Position numbers and translations under genes: made by a program. This document shows positions 35,371 to 43,969 of a DNA stretch of 64,000 nt, piece after piece (the stretch's first letter is position 1; each line of letters begins with the position of its first letter). Source of the stretch: Acidiluteibacter ferrifornacis (GTDB lineage: Bacteria > Bacteroidota > Bacteroidia > Flavobacteriales_E > Vicingaceae); contig NZ_WWNE01000007.1 of NCBI RefSeq assembly GCF_009909615.1, forward strand, positions 97,097-161,096, given 5' to 3'. The notes beneath the pieces are model-generated. The model did not search any database and was not told the DNA's origin. It saw only the letters and a program-made list of their open reading frames with translations.

Positions 35371-35408
35371 AATAAAGCCTTAAGTGTATTGACACTTAAG
35401 GCTTTATT
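35371..35408. terminator. 17-bp perfect hairpin terminator directly after the tmRNA gene
   Basis: AATAAAGCCTTAAGTGT (35371-35387) pairs with its complement at 35392-35408, loop ATTG. Its top edge touches the tmRNA 3' end at 35409. Convergent with the small secreted protein, it probably serves both strands. Confidence 0.92.
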
Positions 35409-35806
35409 TGGTGGAGCCGGAGGGAGTCGAACCCTCGTCCAAACGAGGAACCGATAAGCTTTCTACATGTGTAGTCTTTACTTAATTGTCGGGAGTGAAA
35501 TGGCTAAAAACGACCTCTTCAAACCTTATCTTCTTTAGTTTCGCCAACCCATCGAAGCGCTGAGTTCGCTAGCTCAATAGTCTGATAAGCCGATTCCGAA
35601 AATTACCGAGCAAAATCTCCGGAGGCCTAGCTTGTTCTACGACCTTGTCGCAGAATTAGGGTTAATCTCTATCGAGTATTAAGCCGCAAGCGCGTAGTTG
35701 TTCTCGCCGTTTAGCGAAAGTTTAGCATTAGTTTTAACGAGCCAAAAACTAAAAGCTCGACATGCTTACCTATAAATCCTTCTCGCTGTCGAAACCGGTC
35801 GGCCCC
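35409..35806 (-). ncRNA. ssrA: tmRNA (SsrA), tag peptide GENNYALAA
   Basis: On the minus strand the 5' end reads GGGGCCGACCGG and the 3' end ends GGCTCCACCA with GGTTCGACTCCC as the T-arm, together forming the alanine-tRNA-like domain. The tag frame lies at 35708-35679 and reads G-E-N-N-Y-A-L-A-A followed by TAA. The tag releases stalled ribosomes and marks the product for degradation. A -7 element TAACTTTG at 35818-35825 would place the transcript start a few bases upstream of the mature 5' end. The length is about 398 nucleotides, encoded as one piece. Confidence 0.97.
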
Positions 35807-35817
35807 AATAGCAATTA

Positions 35818-35825
35818 CAAAGTTA
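35818..35825 (-). promoter_or_regulatory. -7 element TAACTTTG upstream of ssrA
   Basis: Minus-strand TAACTTTG (TAnnTTTG), about 12 bases from the mature 5' end of tmRNA, which is made by RNase P processing. Confidence 0.55.
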
Positions 35826-35943
35826 ATCAAAGTATAGCGTACTATACAGATTCTTGAGGCACTTAATTTATGCTATCTACAACCTTAAACTACTTCCTAA
35901 AAAATACTTATTTATGAGTATTTACTGGTATAGTGGCTCCTGC

Positions 35944-35951
35944 TACCTTTG
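35944..35951 (+). promoter_or_regulatory. -7 element TACCTTTG
   Basis: TACCTTTG lies 26 bases before the ATG at 35977 and shows that the longer frame from 35854 is not the true start. Confidence 0.6.
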
Positions 35952-35976
35952 GCTTAAATCAATAAAAAATAAACTG

Positions 35977-36444
35977 ATGAAAAAAATAATTCCAGTTGCT
36001 CTATTTGCATTATTTATTACTTCCTGCGGAACAATGAGTAAAATTAAAACTACAGATGTTGATAACATCAATAAAACAGGCATTTTAGCCCATCCAATAA
36101 TTGCAGAAGTAGAAATAAAAAACACCAAAATTGCTGGTCAATATATTATGAAATCAGAACAATACAAGCTGAATAAAGAATATGGCAAAAATATGGCTAT
36201 AGCAGATGCTGTAAAAAAAGCAGGTTGTGATTATTTGGTTCACCCCATGTATGAAATAATCATAGAAACTAGAAATACTACCATAAATGTAACCGGCTTC
36301 CCCGGCACATATAAAGAATTTAGAAAGATGGTGGCTAGTGACTCTACCGTTATAAAATTGAGCCAAAAAAGTATAATCAATAATGAAAGTGGAACTATTG
36401 AAATTGATAATACGATTGTAACAAAGAAAAAAAGGAAATTTTAA
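35977..36444 (+). CDS. Lipoprotein of unknown function
   Basis: 155 residues from the ATG at 35977. A type II signal peptide ends in the lipobox LFITSC (about residue 16). The mature part has mixed beta and helix with AIADAVKKAGCDYLVHPMYE, resembling small TRL-like or YbjP-type lipoproteins. No certain family. Probably anchored in the outer or inner membrane facing the periplasm. It has its own promoter and the terminator at 36480. Confidence 0.65.
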   Translation: MKKIIPVALFALFITSCGTMSKIKTTDVDNINKTGILAHPIIAEVEIKNTKIAGQYIMKSEQYKLNKEYGKNMAIADAVKKAGCDYLVHPMYEIIIETRNTTINVTGFPGTYKEFRKMVASDSTVIKLSQKSIINNESGTIEIDNTIVTKKKRKF

Positions 36445-36479
36445 TAGAATTATGTTGGGGACTAATTCTATTCATTTAG

Positions 36480-36512
36480 AGGACTTTCTACGCACAGAAA
36501 GTCCTTTTTTTT
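36480..36512 (+). terminator. Intrinsic terminator after the lipoprotein gene
   Basis: AGGACTTTC (36480-36488) pairs with GAAAGTCCT (36497-36505), followed by eight T residues. Confidence 0.92.
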
Positions 36513-36605
36513 GTGGTTCAATTATCATTTACAAAAATAAATGAATTTCAACGAGGGAAAATAATTACTTCTTCGTCTATAAACTATAAATCAATAATTA
36601 CGACC

Positions 36606-37430
36606 ATGAAAAATCCATTTAGACTAAAACACCTTGTCCTATTATTTGTAATCACAATTACAATAAATTCATGTAAAAAGGATGATGACGAGACTGAAGT
36701 TCTAGTTTCTGAAGTAACTATTCCTGCTGCTTATTCTGAATTTGATGAGAATAATACAACTATTTATGCGAGTGGTAGTAATATAGTAATTGAATCAAAT
36801 GGGTATCCAAATCACACTTCTCCATACTGGTCAAATACTACAGCAAGGACTGCCAACAATGGTGGGATGACAATTACCACTCCTGCTGCAGCATCTAATC
36901 ACCCACTGTTTGTAGAACCAACAAGCACTTCATATGCGCAGATGGCTCCGGGAAACATCGATGATTTCAATGGTTCTTATACATTAACTGTTCCAGCAAG
37001 TCCAACTAAAGCTAGCAATTCAAGTAGTACAGGATTAGGGGCAATTGGCATCGCAGTAAGTGGCGCAATGATATACAACGATGAAGAAGGACCTAATGTT
37101 CCATTAGACAATGCTGCTCCAAGTTTAGACTATAACGGTGCTCATACAGGACCACAAAGTTACCACTACCATTTAGAACCAGAAGCTTGGTCAAAAGACG
37201 ATGAGAAATTGATTGGTGTTATTGCTGATGGATTCTTTTTATACGGAAGAAAATGTCATTCTACGGGTACATATCCAACTGATTTAGATGCATCAGGTGG
37301 TCACACTAGTTTAACGCAACACAATGCAGAGGCTAGCTACCACTACCACATTCAAAATACATTGTATTTAAACCAATACTACATTTTATTTCCAGGTGAT
37401 TACCAAGGTTCTCCGAATGCAATTCGATAG
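36606..37430 (+). CDS. YHYH-domain lipoprotein
   Basis: About 274 residues. It begins with a lipobox-type signal (VITITINSCKKDD). The motif YHYH occurs twice (PQSYHYHLEP and ASYHYHIQN), the signature of the YHYH family, which probably binds metal through these histidines. GAIGIAVSGAMIYNDEEGPNVP and GVIADGFFLYGRK are also family blocks. It is followed by a MORN-repeat lipoprotein and an SCO1-like protein, a recurring neighbourhood that suggests a role in copper or oxidase metabolism. This is an inference from context. Confidence 0.83.
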   Translation: MKNPFRLKHLVLLFVITITINSCKKDDDETEVLVSEVTIPAAYSEFDENNTTIYASGSNIVIESNGYPNHTSPYWSNTTARTANNGGMTITTPAAASNHPLFVEPTSTSYAQMAPGNIDDFNGSYTLTVPASPTKASNSSSTGLGAIGIAVSGAMIYNDEEGPNVPLDNAAPSLDYNGAHTGPQSYHYHLEPEAWSKDDEKLIGVIADGFFLYGRKCHSTGTYPTDLDASGGHTSLTQHNAEASYHYHIQNTLYLNQYYILFPGDYQGSPNAIR

Positions 37431-38013
37431 TTCCAACATATTTATAACTGCTCTATTCTCTTTTTTATTAAGTTGCAATCCTGTTGCGACAAATAATTCA
37501 GAGATTAAGAAAAGTCAATTAGTAGATAAAAGTTTAACCCAATTATTTTCAAACAAAGGGCTTGTCTATTATTTAGATGAGCCCTTTACTGGGATTACTT
37601 TTTTACTCAACCAATCTGGTGACACCACCGAAAAAACCACTTACTTAAAAGGAATCAAACATGGTTCATTTAAGAAGTTCTTCAATCAAAATAGAATCAG
37701 TTATTCCTGCAATTATCTGAAAGGAAAAATAGATGGTGAAGTATTATCCTACTGGAGCAATGGAAAACTTCGATCTCAAAATACATTCACTGATGGAAAG
37801 CTGAATGGAATACAAAAAGAGTGGTACAAAAGCGGTGTCTTGTTTAAAGAGCTCACCTATTTGAAAGGCAAAGAAAATGGCATGCAGAGAGCCTATCGAG
37901 AGAATGGCAAAATTTACAGTAATTATGAAGCTAAGAATGGACGAATTTTTGGCTTGAAAAGAGCAAACTTGTGTTATGAATTGGAAGATGAAGTGGTACA
38001 GTATTCTAATTAG
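37417..38013 (+). CDS. MORN-repeat (YwqK-like) lipoprotein
   Basis: About 198 residues from the ATG at 37417, which overlaps the YHYH gene by 14 bases. A lipobox reads LLSCNP. Then come at least four MORN-type repeats of the form YLKGKxDGxxxxYxxNGK (for example LKGKIDGEVLSYWSNGKLR, LNGIQKEWYKSG and ENGMQRAYRENGKIY). Annotated elsewhere as YwqK-type antitoxin-like, but repeats of this kind serve as surface or protein-binding modules. The overlap with genes on both sides indicates translational coupling. Confidence 0.78.
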   Translation: MQFDSSNIFITALFSFLLSCNPVATNNSEIKKSQLVDKSLTQLFSNKGLVYYLDEPFTGITFLLNQSGDTTEKTTYLKGIKHGSFKKFFNQNRISYSCNYLKGKIDGEVLSYWSNGKLRSQNTFTDGKLNGIQKEWYKSGVLFKELTYLKGKENGMQRAYRENGKIYSNYEAKNGRIFGLKRANLCYELEDEVVQYSN

Positions 38014-38644
38014 TGGGGTACTTCTAGTAGCAAACGCATGCCATGAAAAGTCGGTTAACAATAGCCGTGTGGAAGAGTTGCCTTACTATTCAGATGCCTA
38101 TTTCACTCCGCATTGGTTGAGTTCTGATAGCGACTCTTTGATTGATTTTCATCAGATTCCAGATTTTAGTTTGATCAACCAAAACGGAGAACCTTTCACT
38201 GAAAAAAATGTAGCCAACAAAATCTATGTGGTCAATTTCTTCTTTACCACTTGCCCAGGGATTTGTCCTAAAATGACTGCAAATTTAAAAGTGGTTCAAG
38301 ATGCTTTTAGTCCTGCTGATTCTATTCTGTTACTCTCTCATACAGTGACTCCAGGAATAGATTCTTTGCCACGATTGAAAAAATATGCAATTGAAAAAGA
38401 AGTCAATGACACCATGTGGCAACTACTGACTGGCGACAGAGAGCAAATCTATAGTTTAGGACGTAATTCCTATTTCGTAGAAGAAGATTTAGGGATAGAC
38501 AAACCAAATGAAGCATTCCTCCACACAGAAAACTTTATTCTAGTTGATCAGAACAGACACATTAGAGGAATTTACAATGGGCTTAATTCTGCTTCTGTCA
38601 ATCAATTAATCGAGGATATTCGACTATTGAAGAAACGGATGTAG
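37988..38644 (+). CDS. SCO1/SenC family copper-chaperone-like lipoprotein
   Basis: 218 residues from the second in-frame ATG at 37988. A lipoprotein signal (LLVANAC) is followed by the thioredoxin-like SCO domain. The copper-binding Cys pair is Cys89 and Cys93 (TTCPGICPKM), and the conserved His is His179 (FLHTENFIL). SCO proteins deliver copper to cytochrome oxidase or act as thiol reductants. It overlaps the end of the MORN gene, giving a three-gene cluster YHYH-MORN-SCO. The use of ATG 37976 instead cannot be excluded. Confidence 0.88.
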   Translation: MKWYSILISGVLLVANACHEKSVNNSRVEELPYYSDAYFTPHWLSSDSDSLIDFHQIPDFSLINQNGEPFTEKNVANKIYVVNFFFTTCPGICPKMTANLKVVQDAFSPADSILLLSHTVTPGIDSLPRLKKYAIEKEVNDTMWQLLTGDREQIYSLGRNSYFVEEDLGIDKPNEAFLHTENFILVDQNRHIRGIYNGLNSASVNQLIEDIRLLKKRM

Positions 38645-38649
38645 ATGAT

Positions 38650-38657
38650 TATGTTTG
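38650..38657 (+). promoter_or_regulatory. -7 element TATGTTTG
   Basis: TATGTTTG lies 15 bases before the ATG of the methyltransferase at 38673, in the gap after the SCO gene. Confidence 0.5.
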
Positions 38658-38672
38658 TAAAAACAATCCACC

Positions 38673-39467
38673 ATGACTACCAATTACATCTCAATCAATC
38701 GCGATTCTTGGAACAAACGAACTGCAGTTCACGTTGAATCAGAATTCTACGATATCCCCAATTTCTTGAAAGGGAAAAACTCTTTAAACTCGATAGAGCT
38801 CGATTTATTGGGTGATGTTACCGGCAAGAAAATTTTGCACCTGCAGTGTCATTTTGGTCAAGACTCCATTTCATTGGCTCGATTAGGTGCTAAAGTAACG
38901 GCTGTAGATTTATCTGATGCAGCTATCGACTATGGTAGAACGTTAAATGAACAAACCAAAACAGATGTCACTTTTATCTGCTGTGATGTTTATGATTTAC
39001 CAAACCATCTGGACGAAGAATTTGATATTGTTTTCACGAGTTATGGAACCATTGGCTGGCTACCCGACATTAATCAATGGGCTGATATTGTAGCAAAATG
39101 TTTAAAGCCTGGTGGAGAGTTTATCATCGCTGAATTTCATCCGTTTATTTGGATGTATGACAATGACTTTAAAAATATACAATTCCGATATTTCAATGAT
39201 GCTCCTATTGAAGAAACAGAGTCTGGAACGTACACCAATCCGGACGCAGAATTAACTCAAGATTATGTTTCATGGAATCATGGATTGGGAGAAGTAGTAA
39301 ATAGCTTAATCACTAAAGGATTAACGATACAATCTTTACAAGAATTTGATTATTCCCCCTACAATTGCTTTTCCAATACAGTTGAATTTGAACCTAATAA
39401 ATACCGAATCAAGCAATGGGATAATAAAGTCCCAATGGTTTATGCAATAAAAGCGATTAAAAATTAA
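38673..39467 (+). CDS. Class I SAM-dependent methyltransferase
   Basis: 264 residues. Motif I of the Rossmann SAM-binding fold reads LHLQCHFGQDSISLARLGA, followed by VTAVDLSDAA and FTSYGTIGWLPDIN. These fit the Methyltransf_11/25 type with an N-terminal NRDSWNKR helix. The substrate is not evident. It probably has its own promoter at 38650. The following 175-base gap holds the regulatory region of the cupin gene. Confidence 0.85.
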   Translation: MTTNYISINRDSWNKRTAVHVESEFYDIPNFLKGKNSLNSIELDLLGDVTGKKILHLQCHFGQDSISLARLGAKVTAVDLSDAAIDYGRTLNEQTKTDVTFICCDVYDLPNHLDEEFDIVFTSYGTIGWLPDINQWADIVAKCLKPGGEFIIAEFHPFIWMYDNDFKNIQFRYFNDAPIEETESGTYTNPDAELTQDYVSWNHGLGEVVNSLITKGLTIQSLQEFDYSPYNCFSNTVEFEPNKYRIKQWDNKVPMVYAIKAIKN

Positions 39468-39525
39468 GCATATACAAAAGCATTATTAGGCTAGTTTTGC
39501 CCAATATGGCCTCCCTCCTGTTCGG

Positions 39526-39591
39526 CTGATTATCATCAACACATCTACTGACAATACTCATATTTTTAAGCAATAAGATTCCTCAACTTTG
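39526..39591 (+). promoter_or_regulatory. Promoter P1: tandem CRP/FNR-type sites plus -7 element, cupin gene
   Basis: Distal site CTGAT-TATC-ATCAA (39526-39539), proximal site CTGAC-AATA-CTCAT (39548-39561) and -7 element CAACTTTG (39584-39591). The centre of the proximal site lies 33 bp from the centre of the -7 element and the two sites are 22 bp apart, the same geometry as five other promoters between here and 51411. A transcript would start near 39595, 48 bases before the ATG. Confidence 0.75.
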
Positions 39592-39642
39592 GAGTGACCT
39601 TATTTGATTCTATAATAATTCAATTGCATCTCGTAAAAAAAT

Positions 39643-40158
39643 ATGAAACCCATTACAACAGTTGATGAACTCATAGCAACTTTAAAAGGAAAGGATAAAC
39701 CTATATCATACTATGAAATGATGAAGCACATAAAAATTCCAATCCGAGAATTCGAGAAGTATTACTCATGGAAAAAGGAAGGAATGACTAGGAACCGTAT
39801 AATCAGCACCAAAAATTTCGAATTACTATTGATTTGCTTTGAAAAAGATCAACAAACTTCAATCCATTCCTATCAATCAACGCAATTATGGGTACAAACC
39901 ATACAAGGACAGTTAACCGAACAAAGATTTAAACTATCTAGAAATGAGTCTATCATTGAACAATCAGGTTCATCTATTATCCCTGCGTCGAAACACTCAA
40001 TGATCCCTCAACGTGAAATCCATCAATTCTCCAACAAGAAAAACAATAGAGCTGTGTTACTAATTTTATCCAATCAACCGATTAAAAATTGGATTCAATA
40101 TGAATTAAATGGCGTTTCTAAAACAGTTTCAGCAAAGTATGACTCAATTTATGTGTGA
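39643..40158 (+). CDS. Cupin-fold protein related to cysteine-dioxygenase-like proteins
   Basis: 171 residues. The central part contains CFEKDQQTSIHSYQSTQLWVQ and a later EIHQFSNKKNN, the two cupin motifs with their metal-binding histidines (one in each motif). It resembles the thiol-dioxygenase branch of cupins, although a typical IHDH sequence is replaced here by IHSY. The N-terminal 55 residues are helical and lack a known domain. The gene is alone on its strand and carries the promoter geometry described at 39526-39591, so it is probably under the same control as the stress genes that follow. Confidence 0.65.
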   Translation: MKPITTVDELIATLKGKDKPISYYEMMKHIKIPIREFEKYYSWKKEGMTRNRIISTKNFELLLICFEKDQQTSIHSYQSTQLWVQTIQGQLTEQRFKLSRNESIIEQSGSSIIPASKHSMIPQREIHQFSNKKNNRAVLLILSNQPIKNWIQYELNGVSKTVSAKYDSIYV

Positions 40159-40171
40159 TGATAAAAGAAAT

Positions 40172-41035
40172 TTATGCCATTTCCTCTTTTAAGTGACTCT
40201 GTATTCTATTAAAAATTAAGATGGGCACTTTAACTTTAGCCCCTTCTGTAGTATCTTTTCGAAGTATCTTTAAAAATAATTCTTCGAACCAGGTGGTATT
40301 CATTGCGGAAACTACCACTAAATCTGCATTCTTTTCAATCACCTTTTGTTGATTGCTGACCACGTCATTAGGTTGAATTATCTCCTCATAATGTATAACT
40401 CGGTTGCTTTTATTTATTGGAATCAATTTTTCAAACCGAACGTATTCCACTTCTTTACCTTGGCTAGATGTTTTATAGTTTGAAACAAAAGAAACATTAA
40501 TCGTGTCCACTATTTCCAATGGTAAAGTTGAATCTATTAGCATACTATCTGTAGCAAAAACAACGGATTTAAGCTCAATAAACCCAATATCGTTAGGAAT
40601 AAACATGATTGGGCATTTTACTTCTTGAATAATCCTATAGCTATTTGCTCCAAAAAAAAACTGATGAATCATATCGTGTCCATTAGTGCTTGCGATAAGT
40701 AAATCAAAATTATCTCCATCAGTATATTGCGCCAAAACATCTGCTATCGAATATGTTCCCGAAGCTAATAAATATCCACATGGAATATTATACTCTTCTT
40801 TGATCTCTTCGCACCAATCCTGTAAAATCTCTGATAATTCATCTTGCTTGTTGGAGGAACCACTTAAAATCGAATTTGTTGATGCTAACTCTTCTAGGAT
40901 AGTCATCTCATAGATATTCCACAGTGTTAATGAGCAGTCCAACGCTCTTGTTAGTTTGGCTGCGCATTCCATTGCCTTTATAGATGATTCTGAAAAATCT
41001 ATGGGACAGAGTATTTTCTTTATACTACTTTTCAT
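40172..41035 (-). CDS. Universal stress protein, two UspA domains
   Basis: 287 residues: tandem UspA domains (first KKILCPIDFSESSIKAMECAAKL, later KSVVFATDSMLID). The G-x9-G-S/N ATP-binding loop is degenerate in the first domain (TNGHDMIHQFFFGANSYRII), so nucleotide binding is unsure. These proteins support survival during starvation and hypoxia. It lies 18 bases after the DoxX-like gene and is probably the second gene of the operon driven by the promoter at 41490-41555. The paralogue at 47701 is a separate copy in the same regulon. Confidence 0.85.
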   Translation of the reverse strand: MKSSIKKILCPIDFSESSIKAMECAAKLTRALDCSLTLWNIYEMTILEELASTNSILSGSSNKQDELSEILQDWCEEIKEEYNIPCGYLLASGTYSIADVLAQYTDGDNFDLLIASTNGHDMIHQFFFGANSYRIIQEVKCPIMFIPNDIGFIELKSVVFATDSMLIDSTLPLEIVDTINVSFVSNYKTSSQGKEVEYVRFEKLIPINKSNRVIHYEEIIQPNDVVSNQQKVIEKNADLVVVSAMNTTWFEELFLKILRKDTTEGAKVKVPILIFNRIQSHLKEEMA

Positions 41036-41053
41036 CTACATGGTTTTATAAAA

Positions 41054-41464
41054 TTAAAACATATTGAATAAAGTATGGAAGTTCCAAGTGTCGTTTTCCT
41101 TAGGAATAAGATAAATAAGAGTTAATAATATTAGCCTTGGAAATACATGTCTCAAATCCCATAATCCTTGTAAAAAACCAAGCCCAACACTGACCATGAT
41201 CAAGTTTAGCCCCAATAGTAATAGTGTGAAATGCTGAAAAACACCAATCATCAAAAATAAACCACCCAACAACTCGATGTAAGATGAAAAAAGAACAGAG
41301 ATTTTCATGAAAGAAAGTGGCACTTTTCTTTTTCGACAGTCTTCTTCGTATACATGATAATTTTTCTGTAATCCAATACGAAATAGTTTATCATAAGCTT
41401 GAAAAAAAAACAAACTACCCAAAATAACTCTTAACATAAACGGAACAAATGGATCTACTATCAT
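41054..41464 (-). CDS. DoxX-like membrane protein
   Basis: 136 residues from the ATG at 41464, with four hydrophobic segments. The N-terminal part (VPFMLRVILGSLFFFQAYDKLFRIG) fits the DoxX/TauR-like family, small membrane proteins found with oxidases or stress genes. Its biochemical role is unknown. The start at 41464 is preferred over a TTG six bases earlier because the -7 element at 41490-41497 places transcription near 41487. It opens an operon with the universal stress protein gene. Confidence 0.75.
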   Translation of the reverse strand: MIVDPFVPFMLRVILGSLFFFQAYDKLFRIGLQKNYHVYEEDCRKRKVPLSFMKISVLFSSYIELLGGLFLMIGVFQHFTLLLLGLNLIMVSVGLGFLQGLWDLRHVFPRLILLTLIYLIPKENDTWNFHTLFNMF

Positions 41465-41489
41465 AACCAATCATTTTATCGATGAAGCT

Positions 41490-41555
41490 CAAAGTTGCTC
41501 AATCCATCACACTATCCAACTGATGAATGTCAGTATCGAAAATGATTGTAATCAA
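41490..41555 (-). promoter_or_regulatory. Promoter P2: tandem CRP/FNR-type sites plus -7 element, DoxX-like/USP operon
   Basis: Read on the minus strand: distal site TTGATTACAATCAT (41542-41555), proximal site CTGACATTCATCAG (41520-41533), then the -7 element CAACTTTG (41490-41497). The two sites are 22 bp apart and the proximal one is 33 bp from the -7 centre. Transcription would begin near 41486. The distal 14-mer is identical to the one in promoter P3. Confidence 0.85.
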
Positions 41556-41628
41556 CAAGCATACCTCAATAGTTTTCAACGAAATAAGCGTCCAACACAA
41601 TTGACAATCCAATAATAGATAACTGATT

Positions 41629-42477
41629 TTATCTACCATTATCGAATTCTATTAGGCTATGAGCCTCTGAAAGAATCCTATTTTTACGAACAGCAGAGAA
41701 TGCAAGTTTATCAAGAATAGCAGGCGAATCGACTAACTCTTTCACTAGAATAACATCATTTTCCATGATTAATTCTTTTTCTCTTTTTGTTAAGGTAGTT
41801 AAAGTGGTGACAGGATAAAGTCCATAGGAATCAATAAGTTTATTAATTCCATTGTTCGCAGGATAATTCCAACTCAATAATTCTAACCCAACACAATTTG
41901 CGTATTGAATAGCGTCTAAAGTAAACTTAGTATTGCTCACTAACCAACCTTGTTTCAGTTGTGTATTTTTATGGGAATCATTGTTCCACTTTTTTTGAAT
42001 GTCCAAAAATCGAGAGTTGATATATAATGGGACTTTGACATTGTTAACAAAATGAGATTTTGCATGATACTTGCATTCAATTGCGTAAGTAGCCCCATCC
42101 TTTTCCGCCAATACATCAATCTCATGTGTCACACACTCACCTTGTAGGGTTACACTCACCTCAGCATGGTACCCTCTTTTTCTTAACAAAGCTGCAATCA
42201 TACTTTCAAAAGGATATCCAGTCGGTCCTAAATCAAATAATGCCTTTTTTAAACTATATTTCGATGCATACACTCTATTTTCCTTTTTTAATAGCGCAAA
42301 TGCTTTACGGTAAATCTCTTGTGTAGTAATCCCATCATACAATTGTGGTTTTAAGCGCTCGAGAATATAAGCTACGTCGCTATCATTAGCTCCACTCCGC
42401 TCTAAAGAAGCTCTCAGCTTTGAAAAAGAAAATGCTTCCTTCTCACCACTTTTCTTTTTGATCAAAATACTCTCCAT
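41629..42477 (-). CDS. ATP-cone plus Mrr-like restriction-endonuclease-fold protein
   Basis: About 282 residues from the ATG at 42477. The N-terminal ATP-cone (about residues 1-88) is the regulatory domain known from ribonucleotide reductases and NrdR. The C-terminal half is a PD-(D/E)xK nuclease fold, with Asp121 (THEIDVLAE) and Glu134/Lys136 (YAIECKYH). This is a putative nucleotide-controlled nuclease. The TGATG overlap with the metallo-hydrolase at 42477 indicates coupled translation. A similar pair occurs in other Bacteroidota. Although the nuclease could suggest defence, the regulated promoter argues for a stress role. Confidence 0.8.
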   Translation of the reverse strand: MESILIKKKSGEKEAFSFSKLRASLERSGANDSDVAYILERLKPQLYDGITTQEIYRKAFALLKKENRVYASKYSLKKALFDLGPTGYPFESMIAALLRKRGYHAEVSVTLQGECVTHEIDVLAEKDGATYAIECKYHAKSHFVNNVKVPLYINSRFLDIQKKWNNDSHKNTQLKQGWLVSNTKFTLDAIQYANCVGLELLSWNYPANNGINKLIDSYGLYPVTTLTTLTKREKELIMENDVILVKELVDSPAILDKLAFSAVRKNRILSEAHSLIEFDNGR

Positions 42478-43859
42478 CACTTTGAATTTAACTCTAACTC
42501 ATGAATCGAATAGAGTTCAGGAATACTACATTTCCACCCCAAATGATCCTTAATTTTTACTCTAAACTTATCTGCTACTTGTGCTTCTCCATGCACGATA
42601 AAAGTCTCTTTAGGAGCTTTCTCTATATCACTCATCCAATCCAAAAGTTCTTGTTGATCCGCATGTGCTGATAACGATTGAATGTTATAAATTTTTGCAT
42701 TTACAGCGTAATACTTACCGTTTATCTTTATTTCTGTATTCCCTTCTAGTAACTGTCTGCCTCTAGTTCCTTCAGCTTGATAACCTGCTAATAAAACTGC
42801 TGTCTCGGGTTGATCAATGTATTGCTCCAAATAAGTAAGAACCCGACCTCCAGTAATCATACCGCTTCCTGCAATAATAATTTTTGGTTCCTTTTTATCG
42901 ATTACTTCCCACGTTTCTTTATAGGTTTCTACCACTCTAAAGTTGCTACACATTTCAGTACACTCCTCATGTGTTAATTTATGCCACTTTTCATTTCTAA
43001 GGAATACCTCTAACACATTAACGCCCATCGGACTGTCCATTACCATTTCCACTAGAGGAATCTTATTTTTTAGGCGCAATTGCCATAAAATATACATCAA
43101 TGTTTGAGCTCTTTCTACTGCAAAACTTGGAATAATTAAGGTTCCCCCGTTTTCTACTGTAGTAATTACAATTTGCTTTAGCTTTTCTTCCAAATCTTCT
43201 TCTTCATGCAGTCGGTCGCCGTAAGTGCTTTCAATAAATAGATAATCTGCTTGCTTTGGCTTTTTAGGTGCTTCCATCAATAAATCCTCTGGACGGCCAA
43301 TATCTCCTGAAAAAACCAATCGCTCTCCATGTATATCCAACTCAATAAAAGTAGCACCAATAATATGTCCATTATATTGAAAACGGACTTGAATTCCATC
43401 AAACAAATTAATCCACTCCCCCTCAGTTACAGATCTGAAATGCGTTATTGCTTTTTCTGCATCATCAATGGTATAAAGCGCCTCTGCAGGGCTATGAGAA
43501 GTAAAGCCTTCCTTATTAGCTCTTTTTGCATATTCTTCTTGTATTTTTCCGCTGTCCTTTAAAATGATTGATGCAATATCTAAAGTTGGTTCTGTTCCGA
43601 GAATACTCCTTTTAAATCCATTCTTTACCAATCGAGGTAAATATCCTGAGTGATCCAAATGACCATGGGTTAATAATACCACATCAACCTCATTAGCATT
43701 TACGGGGAGGTGTTCCCAATTCTTGACCCGTAATTTTTTTAACCCTTGAAATAATCCACAATCGACTAAAATTTTATGATTGGAAGTCTCTATTAAATAC
43801 TTAGAGCCAGTCACTGTTTCAGCAGCCCCTAAGAAGTGTACTTTTATACTATTATTCAT
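42477..43859 (-). CDS. Metallo-beta-lactamase/beta-CASP fold RNA-processing-like hydrolase
   Basis: 460 residues. The metal-binding motif THGHLDHSG (His65, His67, Asp69, His70) and later SGDIGRPEDLL are from the MBL domain. The beta-CASP domain follows, with FIESTYGDR and SAHADQQELLDWM. The architecture is that of CPSF-73/YSH1-like proteins and archaeal/bacterial RNA nucleases. It may cleave RNA. It is the first gene of an operon with the ATP-cone nuclease, driven by the promoter at 43970-44035. The target RNA is unknown. Confidence 0.88.
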   Translation of the reverse strand: MNNSIKVHFLGAAETVTGSKYLIETSNHKILVDCGLFQGLKKLRVKNWEHLPVNANEVDVVLLTHGHLDHSGYLPRLVKNGFKRSILGTEPTLDIASIILKDSGKIQEEYAKRANKEGFTSHSPAEALYTIDDAEKAITHFRSVTEGEWINLFDGIQVRFQYNGHIIGATFIELDIHGERLVFSGDIGRPEDLLMEAPKKPKQADYLFIESTYGDRLHEEEDLEEKLKQIVITTVENGGTLIIPSFAVERAQTLMYILWQLRLKNKIPLVEMVMDSPMGVNVLEVFLRNEKWHKLTHEECTEMCSNFRVVETYKETWEVIDKKEPKIIIAGSGMITGGRVLTYLEQYIDQPETAVLLAGYQAEGTRGRQLLEGNTEIKINGKYYAVNAKIYNIQSLSAHADQQELLDWMSDIEKAPKETFIVHGEAQVADKFRVKIKDHLGWKCSIPELYSIHELELNSK

Positions 43860-43969
43860 CAGTAAACAAATTAATTATCGATTAGAAATTGAAAAAAAAT
43901 GAATGGACAAAAACGCTCTTTTCCAGATGAAATACTCTGTGATTAAAATACGATCTAAACCATTTGTAC

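Noticed and set aside
35854..35976. Longer N-terminus of the lipoprotein gene from 35854
   Set aside because: It lies upstream of the -7 element at 35944-35951, and the lipoprotein signal begins at 35977.
41629..43859. Phage-defence module (nuclease plus MBL protein)
   Set aside because: The nuclease fold and gene overlap made it a candidate, but the pair has a regulon-type promoter shared with stress genes and no defence genes or mobile elements are adjacent.
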